Positions 42,149 through 50,771 of a DNA stretch of 64,000 bases are shown in pieces. Numbering within the stretch: position 1 is the first letter of the stretch; each line of letters begins with the position of its first letter. The DNA is from Gracilaria vermiculophylla. Lineage: Eukaryota; Rhodophyta; Florideophyceae; Gracilariales; Gracilariaceae. The stretch spans positions 3,403,618-3,467,617 of the forward strand of contig JAHNZQ020000308.1 of the NCBI GenBank assembly GCA_019155205.2. The letters are read 5' to 3'. The notes under the pieces are model-generated. The model saw only the letters and a list, made by a program, of their open reading frames with translations, ran no database searches and had not been told where the DNA came from. A program made the translations under genes and the position numbers.

Positions 42149-42775
42149 TCACACGTCAGAATCGTCTAAGCCCACCCATGAGCGCCACGCAGCCTGGGCG
42201 CAAGAGAAGAAATGCAGCAGAAAGTTGAAAAGTGTATACATGAGAAGCAGCGGAACTAGCAAGACGATGAGAGCATTCCTAGAGATTCCGTCAGCTGGCT
42301 TTGCGTCTGGTGGGACATCCTGCACGACAGGGACGATGAGTCCGTCCGGACTGACGTAGCTGAGGTGATCGTGCACGGCTATAAGCGTGACTAAGACGAG
42401 CGCCAGGCAGGTAGCCCACTCCAAGAGTACTAGCAGCACCAAGCAGCAGTCCGCGGGGGTTGTGATGACGGCATCCAGCTGAGCGCGAGGGGGTGCGGGT
42501 GCACAGGGCGCCAAGCACAGCAAGACGACCAGCAGCGATAACACGTACGGCAGAGCAAACAGAGCGTTGGCTCTAGCGACAACAAAGTGGCGAAAGGCAT
42601 CGCTGGTGAGAAACAAGAAAAGCACGAGCGCAAGGTACGCCGAGAAGAAGAGGGCGGCGGCCGCCCAGAGAGCGTGCTGGCGGAAGGGGTGTGGACGCGG
42701 TGGAGGGCGAGGCGGCGACGGGGAATCATACTGCGTGAGCGGACGGTGCAGGTCAATCAGCACGGCGTCCGACAT
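42149..42775 (-). CDS. four-helix membrane protein, unknown family
   Basis: The 208-residue protein starts at ATG 42775. A Pro-rich N-terminus (about 35 residues) is followed by four hydrophobic segments at about 36-57, 71-90, 109-134 and 168-190. The loop between the third and fourth segments is about 33 residues and the C-terminus is a short acidic tail (GLDDSDV). This suggests a tetraspanning protein of an internal or plasma membrane, but I do not recognise the family. The open frame is in a GC-rich region where frames stay open easily. The coherent alternation of hydrophobic and polar stretches and a normal start support a real gene. It is divergent from SAS-6 by 378 bp. Confidence 0.65.
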   Translation of the reverse strand: MSDAVLIDLHRPLTQYDSPSPPRPPPRPHPFRQHALWAAAALFFSAYLALVLFLFLTSDAFRHFVVARANALFALPYVLSLLVVLLCLAPCAPAPPRAQLDAVITTPADCCLVLLVLLEWATCLALVLVTLIAVHDHLSYVSPDGLIVPVVQDVPPDAKPADGISRNALIVLLVPLLLMYTLFNFLLHFFSCAQAAWRSWVGLDDSDV

Positions 42776-43153
42776 CGGGGCGGCATGGGGCGGCTACAGC
42801 GACGAGTTTCGGGCGCCACGGCTCGGGGGCGCGCGACGACGACTGTACTTATTTCTGTGCCGCAGAAGAGAGCGTGCTCACTCCCAAAATGCAGCACGAG
42901 AACTGGCGCACGCCGCGCCCGCCGTGCGTCGTGGCACTATGGCACCAAGCGCTGGCGGAGACGTGTAATTATGGGCACGTGCACAACGACAACACGTGGT
43001 GCTGGCGCCAAAAACGGCGCGTGCGCCCAGAGCGAAACATGCGGCGTGGCGCAGCGCTCCGCGGCGCGCAATCGTCGCTGAAAGCGCGCACCGTAGCGTG
43101 GTGCTTGTCGGCGCCTGGCGCGTGCGGCGGCGCGGAGGCGGGGCGCGCGGGGG
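42776..43153. promoter_or_regulatory. divergent promoter region with an E2F-type site
   Basis: GGCGCCAAAA at 43004-43013 is the reverse complement of TTTTGGCGCC, the same 10-mer seen upstream of PSF3. It lies 141 bp before the SAS-6 ATG. The region is GC-rich, so a chance GGCGCC core is more likely here than elsewhere. Confidence 0.45.
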
Positions 43154-44488
43154 ATGGCGGCCGACTCATTGCTGGAGGAGCTGCTGCCGCTGGTGGTGTA
43201 CCGCCGCGCTCCGCCTGGCCCGCCGCCCACCACCTCGTCCCTCAGCGTCAGCGTCGCCTGGAGCGAACCCGACTCGGCGCTCACGCTCACCTTATTCGAT
43301 CTGTCCGCCGACCTCTTGCTGCTGCGACACGTGCAGACCGCCTCCACATACCCCGCGTTCCGCGCCGCGCAGTCGCTGCGCGTCGACTTCTCGCAGTTTG
43401 CCGCCCACTTGGTCGGTTTGTTCAAGCGCGTTGTCACCGACGACGCCTACATTGCCGAGCTCTATCTGGGCGCTGCCGGGGAGGCTGTGAGAGATGCTGC
43501 CAGGGACCCTGGCGGAGATGCCGGCGCCGCGGAACGACACGACGATGAGCAGCAGTTTCATACACCCCCTGAGCGTCTGCCGGAGCACGCTGCGGCGCCC
43601 ACGCCCGTGTTGCGCATCGTCGAGATTGCTACTTTCAAGCTCATCACGCACATTGAGCTTGACATGCAGCATGCGTCCAGCCATTTATTGGTCTCGACGC
43701 TGGCCACGTTGGCTAGAGGCGCTACCACTGGCGCTCAACGCCAAAGGCAGTTGGAGTCCGACCTAGAGCATGTGCGCTCTCAGTTGCGCGACGCCAATCT
43801 TAACGCCGATCGATTGCAGCACCTGCTGACGGAAGCGGAGCAGAAAATGCGCATGGGCGAGCGCGACTCGCACAAGTGTCGTGAGCTTGAGCAAGTGGTG
43901 CAGACCAACGATCAGCGTGTTAAGGAGCTTGAGCTTTCTACCGAGAGATACCAGACAGTGGCCGCGGAGTGCGATCACCTTAAAACGCAAGTCGAAGCTC
44001 TGGTGGAAAGTAATGCGAACAAGGATGCTGAGATTAGCGCATTGAAACAACGCGAGCAGACGCTGCTTTCACAAAGACAACAGGCTACCGATGAAATTGA
44101 GAAGGGCAACAAAATTATAGACACTCTGCAGAACGAGTTGCGCACAAGTCGCGCCAGAAGTAGGGTGAAGAGCAAGCTGATTGCGAAGCAGGAGCAAATT
44201 TTGAGCGAGAGGGAGGCCAGGGTGGCCGAGTTGCAGCGAGAAGTGGTTCGAATGCGCGATCGTGCGGCTCTGTTGCAGGTGCAGAAGGAGGGGGTGGATG
44301 ACCGACTGCGCGATGCGCTCGGCAAGTTGGAGGAAAATCGAGCTGTGTTACAGAGCGATCAGCAGGTTATTGCTTATCTTAATCGCGAGTTGAACGAAAG
44401 ACTTATCGGGCAGATTGGCGCGGACACTGTGCAGGACGTGCTAGGCGCCACCCAAGACGTTGTGGACGGCGCTGGTGTTGCCACCTGA
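43154..44488 (+). CDS. SAS6: SAS-6 centriolar cartwheel protein homologue
   Basis: SAS-6 forms the ninefold cartwheel that seeds centrioles and basal bodies. The protein has 444 residues. The N-terminal globular head (about 1-185) shows the family strands (LSVSVAW, TLTLFDLS), the block LRVDFSQFAAHLVGLFKRV, and the PISA-type motif LRIVEIATFKLITHIELDM. Residues about 195-420 form a continuous coiled coil used for dimerisation. Near its end is QQVIAYLNRELNERL, corresponding to the conserved YLN-x2-LN end motif. A poorly conserved acidic/Gly/His insert sits at about 113-150. Length is in the lower part of the family range. Other XRCC4-superfamily members (XRCC4, CCDC61) fit less well because they lack the VIxYLNxxLN end. 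Its presence bears on the organism's identity. Confidence 0.8.
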   Translation: MAADSLLEELLPLVVYRRAPPGPPPTTSSLSVSVAWSEPDSALTLTLFDLSADLLLLRHVQTASTYPAFRAAQSLRVDFSQFAAHLVGLFKRVVTDDAYIAELYLGAAGEAVRDAARDPGGDAGAAERHDDEQQFHTPPERLPEHAAAPTPVLRIVEIATFKLITHIELDMQHASSHLLVSTLATLARGATTGAQRQRQLESDLEHVRSQLRDANLNADRLQHLLTEAEQKMRMGERDSHKCRELEQVVQTNDQRVKELELSTERYQTVAAECDHLKTQVEALVESNANKDAEISALKQREQTLLSQRQQATDEIEKGNKIIDTLQNELRTSRARSRVKSKLIAKQEQILSEREARVAELQREVVRMRDRAALLQVQKEGVDDRLRDALGKLEENRAVLQSDQQVIAYLNRELNERLIGQIGADTVQDVLGATQDVVDGAGVAT

Positions 44489-45143
44489 ACGTGAAAGGAC
44501 TCGCTCCGCCATATTGCTGTTTGCTCGTATCCCAGTGGAGAAGAAGTAAGCTAGTTAGTTATCCGGCGACAGGCTACATCGCGCCAACTAAAGCTGCCGA
44601 CGTGGCGCAGATTTCGGTGGCGGTGCTTCGACCGCCGGCTGAGCGGCGCATGTGGACGCATCTCAGTGTCGGACGCCGCCCGCGCCGTGATTGGTCGCTT
44701 GCAAAGACATGCAGCATTTGGTCCTCCGGCGCCGCAAAATATCGGCAGTGTCCGAAACGCGTGGAAACTGCAAAAAAAATACAGCGCTGCCCACCGTGTG
44801 CGCCCTTCGCAGGACCTTCCCCCTCCAACGCCCAGCGCATCCCCCCGGCGCCTCGCTCCGCCTCCAAAATCTCTCGCCAAGGTTGCCCCTGGCGTGCGCC
44901 CGTTCTCGCCGCGCAGCGCTGCCTTTGCCCATCATGCTCGCCTTTGCGCCGCATCTCCCGCTCCGTCGTGGAGCGCGCGCGCGGGCTGCGCGATGCGCTG
45001 CTACCGGGCGCCGGCGGCGCGTGTTTGCTGAGATGCGTCCGCCGATACGTCCCCGTCGCGTGCGCGTCGCGAAGAAGCACACCAGTGCGAGTCGCAACTG
45101 GCAGTGGTCCGGCGCGCGCACTTCCTGGAGGACACTCTTCACC
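44489..45143. other. intergenic / leader region
   Basis: GC-rich sequence with the frame of the next gene open upstream. ATGs in that frame at 44934 and 45144. No other feature recognised. Confidence 0.4.
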
Positions 45144-45636
45144 ATGGACAACCGCACCTTTCTCAACGCGCTCGAGACGTTTGCCGCTTCTTGCGTGGAA
45201 TCATCCTTGCTGGCACGCTTTACCAAGCTCGGCGCGCGCTTTCTAAGAGGGATCTCGGACGCCTTTGAAAGGGCTTGGTACCCGGACGTTGAGAAGGAGC
45301 TCGTTGTCGATTACGGGCTTGCGGAGCCTTCGCCCAGCGATAAGACATATGTGCATCCCTTGTCTGACTGGGAGGTTTGTCACGAAAACTATTACAGGGA
45401 TTCTTTTGGAAAGAGGGTTTACTTGCAACTTGACGGCGCTTCCGCTGTGTTGTCGGCTATGGACTATCGAGATGTTTACGATGCTAGTCCGCTTGCCGAT
45501 GACGATGAAAACAATACACACCAAACGTTGCGAACATCTGAGTGCGATGACCAAACCCAAAATTTTGACGCCACTGCGGATGAGCCGGATCATACTCTTG
45601 ACCTACCGCCTGCGTTTTATGAAGTTAGCTTCCATC

Positions 45637-45673
<37 letters not shown>

Positions 45674-45707
45674 GCCACCGTCTCGAGCAGATCGGCACAT
45701 TCCTTGA
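45144..45707 (+). CDS. unknown acidic protein ending in a polyproline run
   Basis: I do not recognise this protein. The ATG at 45144 lies in a strong ACCATGG context and gives 187 residues. An N-terminal helix-rich part (FLNALETFAASCVESSLLA) is followed by a Tyr/Asp-rich middle and an acidic stretch. Near the end is a run of 15 prolines coded by CCG/CCA triplets at about 45,638-45,680, followed by a short tail. The frame continues upstream; an alternative ATG at 44934 would add 70 very Arg-rich residues that could act as an organelle-targeting sequence. Third-position GC drops sharply after about 45,250, unlike its neighbours. Confidence 0.5.
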
Positions 45708-46131
45708 ATATTGCCCCTCGTCTGCTGTATAGATGGCCCCTATGTCCCTGCACTGGTTCGTGACACGGGGCTGAAACCGAGAAGGATGATTTTTGTGAAT
45801 GCGTCTCAATGCGTGTGCTTCCATCGACTCAGATAATGTTATCTTTGCTGCGTGTCTGCGGATGGAGTTTAATTTGCGGAACAGCCCGTTGGGTTTACAT
45901 CAACAGATATGCTGGAGGCACAAAAATTGGTGCGCATTAACTTTTGATTGCTGCAAGTATCAGAGGACACTACAGAGTGGGCCCGCCATGTTTTGTGCAG
46001 CACTCACGCGCTCTTTGTCGATGACGACTCGCTTTTCGTTGGATTCGCTTTTCGGCGTCCAATCGGCTGTAATATTCTGCTTCTCTCTTATCCCCGTTTG
46101 CGGGCTTGCTTTTTGCGCGGTCCACGATTAG
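45708..46131. other. convergent intergenic region
   Basis: 424 bp of moderate composition between the unknown gene and the 3' end of PPWD1; nothing recognised. Confidence 0.5.
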
Positions 46132-48632
46132 TCATTCCGAGTGTACTGATATGCTTTCAATTCGAACGTCTTGCAGAGGCTTATCGTGCCTGTCTGTTTT
46201 TACGTTTTCGATCTGTCTCACCACTGTCATTCCCTTCATGACTTTGCCTGGAAAGCGGCGAGGATGAATATCAATAGCGGTGTGAGCGTGTACGATGTTG
46301 GTGTAATGTGTGTTGGAGACCATTTGCGACGGATGGAAGTGCGGAGCAAGCGGCACAAGGCAGTGCAATCGCGAAGAAATGGTTAGTTTGTTGACGATGC
46401 TTGTCGATGTGATTTGCTGTCGCGCTGGTGCTCAGGGGCAGTCATGGTGCGGCGTGTGTGAAAGAAACGCGTCCACGCTTGCGTGTTTTGTGCAGCTGAG
46501 GCGACCCGTAGGTGCGCTCGACTTACCGAAAACAGTGTGCTTGCCGTCCAAGTGCGGCGCCGCTTGGCACGTAATAAAGAATTGCTGACCGACGATGGCA
46601 CGCGCGCACGACACACAAAACACACGGGTCAGCAACGAGTGGTCAGCGGGCGCGGCGCACCGCGCAGCGCGCGCGCGCAAGCGGCAAAACTCACCGACCC
46701 ATTCGTGTTGGGCCCCGCGTTGGCCATGGACAGCGTGCCCGCCTCGTGCGTGAGCGCGCCGTCGATCTCGTCCTCGAAGGCGGCGCCCCAGATGGACTCC
46801 CCCCCGCGCCCGTCGCCGAGCGGGTCGCCGCTCTGCACGACGAAGCCGCGCACCACGCGGTGGAACACGACGCGGTCGTAGTAGCCGCTGCGCGCGTGCG
46901 TGGCGAAGTTGAGCACCGCCTTGGGCGCGTGCTGCGCGAACAGCTGCAGCACGATGTCGCCGGCGCTGGTGTGCAGCGTGGCGCGCCTCGCCGGCGGCGC
47001 GGCGCGCGACGGCGCCGCCGCCGGCGCCGCCGCCGTGGGCGCGGCGGCGCGGCGCGCGTCGGCGCACAGCGGCTCGTTCATGACGTCGCGGCCCGCGGCG
47101 GGCGGGCGCGCGGCGCCGAACAGAAAGATGCGCTGGCTGTGGAGCGCAGAGGCGACGACGAGCGGCGGCAGCGGGGCGGCGACGCCGTCGTCGCGCGCGA
47201 CGGCGTCGGCGTCGCACACGGCGACGTTGACAAAGCGGTGCTGATGTTCGTTTAATCCGTAGATGAGGACGGTGGCGGCGGCGGCGACGCACACGAGGTG
47301 GACGCCCAGGGCGGTGGCGAACAGCAGGTAGCGGCCCGTCTCGTCGAAGGCGACGTTGTTGTGGGGGGGCAGCGCGTGTTGGTCGGCGGGCGCGCACTCG
47401 GCGGCGAGGCGCTGCTCCGCGCGGCGGCGGTCGCAGCGCAGGGCGTCGTACGCGCCGGCGGCGACGCAGGCGCGCAGGGCGCGCGGCGAGAGGTCGACGA
47501 CGGCGAGGCGGCGGCCCGTGACGAAGCGGAAGACGTGGACGCAGGCGCGATGGTCGGCGACGGCGAAGGTGGCGCCGCGCGGGGCAACGGCCAGGGCGGC
47601 GGGGCGCAGGTGGCGGCGCGCAAACAGGAAGAGGTCAGTGCGCAGCTTTGAGGCAAAGCGCAGGTGCGGCAGGCGGGCGCACGCGGCGAGGGTGCCGGCG
47701 GCGCGGCGCACGCGCCAGTAGTCGATGACGTGGGCGGCGTCGATGGACACGACGGCGGCGTGCGGGCGGTTGTACGCCATGAGCGCGAGCGGGCACGCGT
47801 GCGGCGGCGCCAGGTCGGCGCAGTGGCGCAGGTCCGGCAGCGAGAAGCAGGCGACGGCGGGCGAGCGGGCGTGCGACACGAGCGCCAGCGGCGGCGCCGG
47901 GCGCTCGACGTACAGCAGGGCGCCGCCCGGCTCGAAGGGCAGGGCGCACGCGTGCAGCAGCTCGAAGGTGGGCGGGGCGAAGAGCTTGAGCGTGGCGTCG
48001 GCGGCGCTGCACGTGAGCAGCACGTCGGCGCGCGGCGACTGGGCGGCGGCCAGCAGCGGCGGCTTGTGCGCGCGCAATCGCTTGACAAAGTGCAGGCGCG
48101 CGCGCCCAGCGCCTTTGTCGTCGTCATCGTCATCGTCGTCAGCGTCGGCGTCGGCGTGGGCGTCGGCGTCGGCGTCGGCGCGAGGCGGCGGGGTGGAGGG
48201 CGGGGTGGTGGGGCGCGCCCAGAAGGTGAGCGAGGCGTCGACCGAGGCCACGACGACGGCCGAGGATGATGTAAACAGGCGCTGCACCGGGCTGCGCATC
48301 ATGTAGGAGCGGTGGTAGAACGGGCCGGCCGGAAGGTGGGCGGGCGGCGACGCGGCTGGCGCGCGCGCGGGCTTCGGCGCGGGCTCCGGCGCGGGCTCCG
48401 GCGCGGGCTCCGGCGCGGGCTCTGGCGCGGGCTCTGGCGCGGGCTCCGGCGCGGGCTCCGGCGCGGGCTCTGGTGCGGGCGCGTCATGGTGCGCGCGGAG
48501 CTTCTTGCGCGGCGGCGAGGACGGGGGCGGCGGGGGCGGCGGGTGGGGGGGCCCCAGCGGCGGCGGCGGCTGCGCGGGGCCCAGCGCGGACGGCGCGCGC
48601 TCCGACGTCGACGAGGCGGAGGAGGAGGACAT
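46132..48632 (-). CDS. PPWD1: PPWD1-type WD40/cyclophilin peptidyl-prolyl isomerase (two introns)
   Basis: PPWD1 is a nuclear cyclophilin of late spliceosomes. Exons on the minus strand are 48632-46695, 46584-46527 and 46247-46132. Introns are 110 nt (GTGAGT...GTCAG, phase 0, with two CTGAC boxes) and 279 nt (GTAAGT...TCCAG, phase 1). The joined product has 703 residues. A Pro-rich N-terminus carries a 12-bp repeat encoding an EPAP array; WD40 blades follow, with an Asp/Ala-rich insert. The cyclophilin domain starts LHTSAGDIVLQLFAQHAPKA, with catalytic-face FHRVVRGFVVQSGDP, continues NANTNGS-like into QFFIT and HTVFGKV across the splice junctions, and ends VRIESISV. Both splice joins reconstruct the invariant cyclophilin sequence exactly. 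The frame is open past 48632 but without an ATG. Confidence 0.9.
48360..48480. repeat. 12-bp coding minisatellite (EPAP array in PPWD1)
   Basis: About nine near-perfect copies of GGCGCGGGCTCC on the plus strand, differing only at C/T positions. On the minus strand it encodes alternating Glu-Pro-Ala-Pro. Confidence 0.85.
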
Positions 48633-48687
48633 GGGGCAGGCGGCGCGCGCGCGGCTCCGGGCTGCGGCGGCGGACGCAACGGCGGCG

Positions 48688-48719
<32 letters not shown>

Positions 48720-49159
48720 GCGGCGGATGCATCGCGTGGGGCTGCGCACGCGGTGCGTGACGCGGCGCCACGGCAAGCGCAGACGGTAAGTTGCGCTGTA
48801 AGCGCGCGGCGGCGCTGGCCGTCAACTGGCGCGGAATTTTTAGATTTACAACAGGCGGCGCGCGCTGCGGGCAACACGCCGCTTTACAATCCGTTGCGGC
48901 GCGCGCGTGGCGGCGCGCGCCCGCAAGTGCGCAAGGCAGGACGGCGGCGCGCTGCTCGCCCCTGCGGCGGCGCGCTGCTCGCCAGTAGGACGGCGCGCTG
49001 CCCGCCAGTAGGGCGGCAGCGCTGCTCGCAAGTAGTAGGGCGGCGCGCTGCTCGCCAATAGTGGGGCGGCGCGCTGCTGGCGCCGCCGCGCGGCGGGCGC
49101 GGCCGAAAACGGCGCCCGCCGCGGCGGCGCTGGCAGCGCCATGGACGCGGCGGCGGCGC
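48633..49159. other. GC-rich intergenic region with a non-coding minisatellite
   Basis: This 527-bp gap holds the PPWD1 upstream region and the cyclin 3' end. About six copies of a 22-27-bp unit (core GGCGGCGCGCTGCTCGCC followed by AGTAG-like bases) occupy roughly 48,941-49,080, with diverged units. Confidence 0.6.
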
Positions 49160-50107
49160 TCACGCGTGCGACGCGGGCAGCTCGTCCAGCGACGACACGG
49201 GCGAGCACGGCGGCAGCGCCTCGCGCGCGGCGTAGCCCATGTTGCGCAGCCGCTCGCGCAGCGTGCAGAACGCGGCGTCGTCGCTCGCCAGCACGTCGGC
49301 CAGCACGCTGCGCTCGAAGCTCTCAAACTGCTCGGCGCTGACGCACAGGTCGAAGCGCAGCGCGTGCAGCATGTGCAGCTCCAGCGCGTTGAGCTCCTTG
49401 ATGTCCAGCCCGCCCACCTTGGCGAAGTGCGCGTTGTCGTACAGCACGTCGTCCACCATCTTGGTGGCCAGCAGCGTCGCCGTCAGAAGCAGCCGGTGGA
49501 TGCTCAGCGCGTTCACCGTCGGCCGGCCTCCCGCCGCCGCCTGTGCCGCCTGCGCCGCCTGCCGCGCCTGCCCCGCCTCCGCCGCGCCGCACACCTTGCG
49601 CACGTACAGGAAAGCCAGGATGAACGCCGACCGCGAGCAGAAGGCGTAGCGCGCCAGGCGGCGCAGGTACTCGGCCGCCGTGATGGGCGGCGTGTGCAGC
49701 GCCTGGAACAGCGACGGCTCTTGCTTGGGCGCGCGCGCCACGCCGCGCGCCACGCCGCGCGCCTCGGCCGCGTCGGCGCGCTGCAGTTGCAGACTCATGT
49801 AGCACTCCAGCACGCCGATGAGCAGCTCGCAGTTGGTCAGGCGCGCCTCGCTGGCGCGCGCGCGCGGCGGCGACTCGTGCAGCGGCGACGGCGACGGCGA
49901 CGCGCGCGCCACGCCCTTCTCGCGCGCCGCAGGCCTGCGACGCGGCGCGTCGGAGCACGGCGAGCACTGCGCCTTGCGGCGGCGCGCGTACAGCACGGCC
50001 GTGGGCGCGGGCGCGGGCGCGGGTGCGTGCGAGTGGTCGTGCGCCGACTCTTCCAGCGCCGCGCGGCGCGCAGGCGCCTTGTTGTGCAGCGCGTGCAACG
50101 GAACCAT
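49160..50107 (-). CDS. Pho80-like (P/U-type) cyclin
   Basis: This is a regulatory subunit for a cyclin-dependent kinase. The protein has 315 residues from the ATG at 50107. A disordered N-terminal third (His/Ala/Pro and Ser/Pro-rich) is followed by a cyclin fold at about 95-275. Key blocks are LLIGVLECYMSLQ, then PPITAAEYLRRLARYAFCSRSAF, then LSIHRLLLTATLLATKMVDD, with the KMVDD/NxxFAKVGGLD segment diagnostic of Pho80/PCL and plant U-type cyclins. The last block is LNALELHMLHALRFDLCVS. An Ala/Gln-rich insert occurs inside the box. The frame is open far upstream, through the assembly gap, but this is only GC-rich read-through. An E2F-type site lies 31 bp before the start. Confidence 0.86.
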   Translation of the reverse strand: MVPLHALHNKAPARRAALEESAHDHSHAPAPAPAPTAVLYARRRKAQCSPCSDAPRRRPAAREKGVARASPSPSPLHESPPRARASEARLTNCELLIGVLECYMSLQLQRADAAEARGVARGVARAPKQEPSLFQALHTPPITAAEYLRRLARYAFCSRSAFILAFLYVRKVCGAAEAGQARQAAQAAQAAAGGRPTVNALSIHRLLLTATLLATKMVDDVLYDNAHFAKVGGLDIKELNALELHMLHALRFDLCVSAEQFESFERSVLADVLASDDAAFCTLRERLRNMGYAAREALPPCSPVSSLDELPASHA

Positions 50108-50454
50108 GATGAACAACAGAACAAAGGCTGCGATTGCGGCGGGAAAAGTCAGAGAAAGGGCAACAAGCGCGGCGCCGGAGGGGAGGGGCGACGTTGCGGG
50201 AGGCGTGGCGGAGCAAGCGGCGGCGCGGCGCGGCAGCGGCGGGCGAATATGTAGTCGCACGGGCAGGCGCGGCACGAAACCGGCGGCGCACACGCGCACC
50301 GAGTGACAAGTTGCGCCACGGCAGCGAAGCCGTTGGCGGCGGGGGGGGGGGGGGGGGAGGGAGCGCCCGCGGCGGGCCGAGCGCGCGGCGGGGGGCTGGC
50401 TGGCGGGGGGCGGGCGCGGGGGCGGCGACGTCGGGCCNNNNNNNNNNGGGGGGG

Positions 50455-50498
<44 letters not shown>

Positions 50499-50771
50499 CG
50501 GGCGCGGGGGGGCGGGGGCGGGGGGGGGCGGGCGGGCGGGGGCGGGGCGGCGGCGGGGGCGGCGACGTCGGGCCGCGCGCTGCGCGCGAGGACTGGCGGC
50601 GGCGCCACGCGCGCGCGGCGCGCGCGCGCTTTACGGCGCCTTGCGCGCGCGGCTGACGGTGCGCGCTGTGCGGGAATGGGCGGCGCACGCGCTGTCAGCG
50701 CGGCGCGCGCGCGCGCGCGCGCGCGCGCACGCGCGCCGGCGCCACGTTGCGGCGCCTTGCGCGCGGCGCTG
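50108..50771. other. GC-rich intergenic region with assembly gap and poly-G tract
   Basis: It contains ten N at 50438-50447, a 43-nt G run at 50456-50498 and alternating GC runs near 50,700-50,730. The 20-mer ending in GACGTCGGGCC is present on both sides of the gap (50418-50437 and 50555-50574). No gene is called here. Confidence 0.8.
50138..50147 (-). promoter_or_regulatory. E2F-type site upstream of the cyclin gene
   Basis: GGCGGGAAAA on the plus strand, TTTTCCCGCC on the gene strand, about 31 bp upstream of the cyclin ATG. It matches TTTSSCGC. The distance is short, so it may lie in the leader. Confidence 0.45.
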
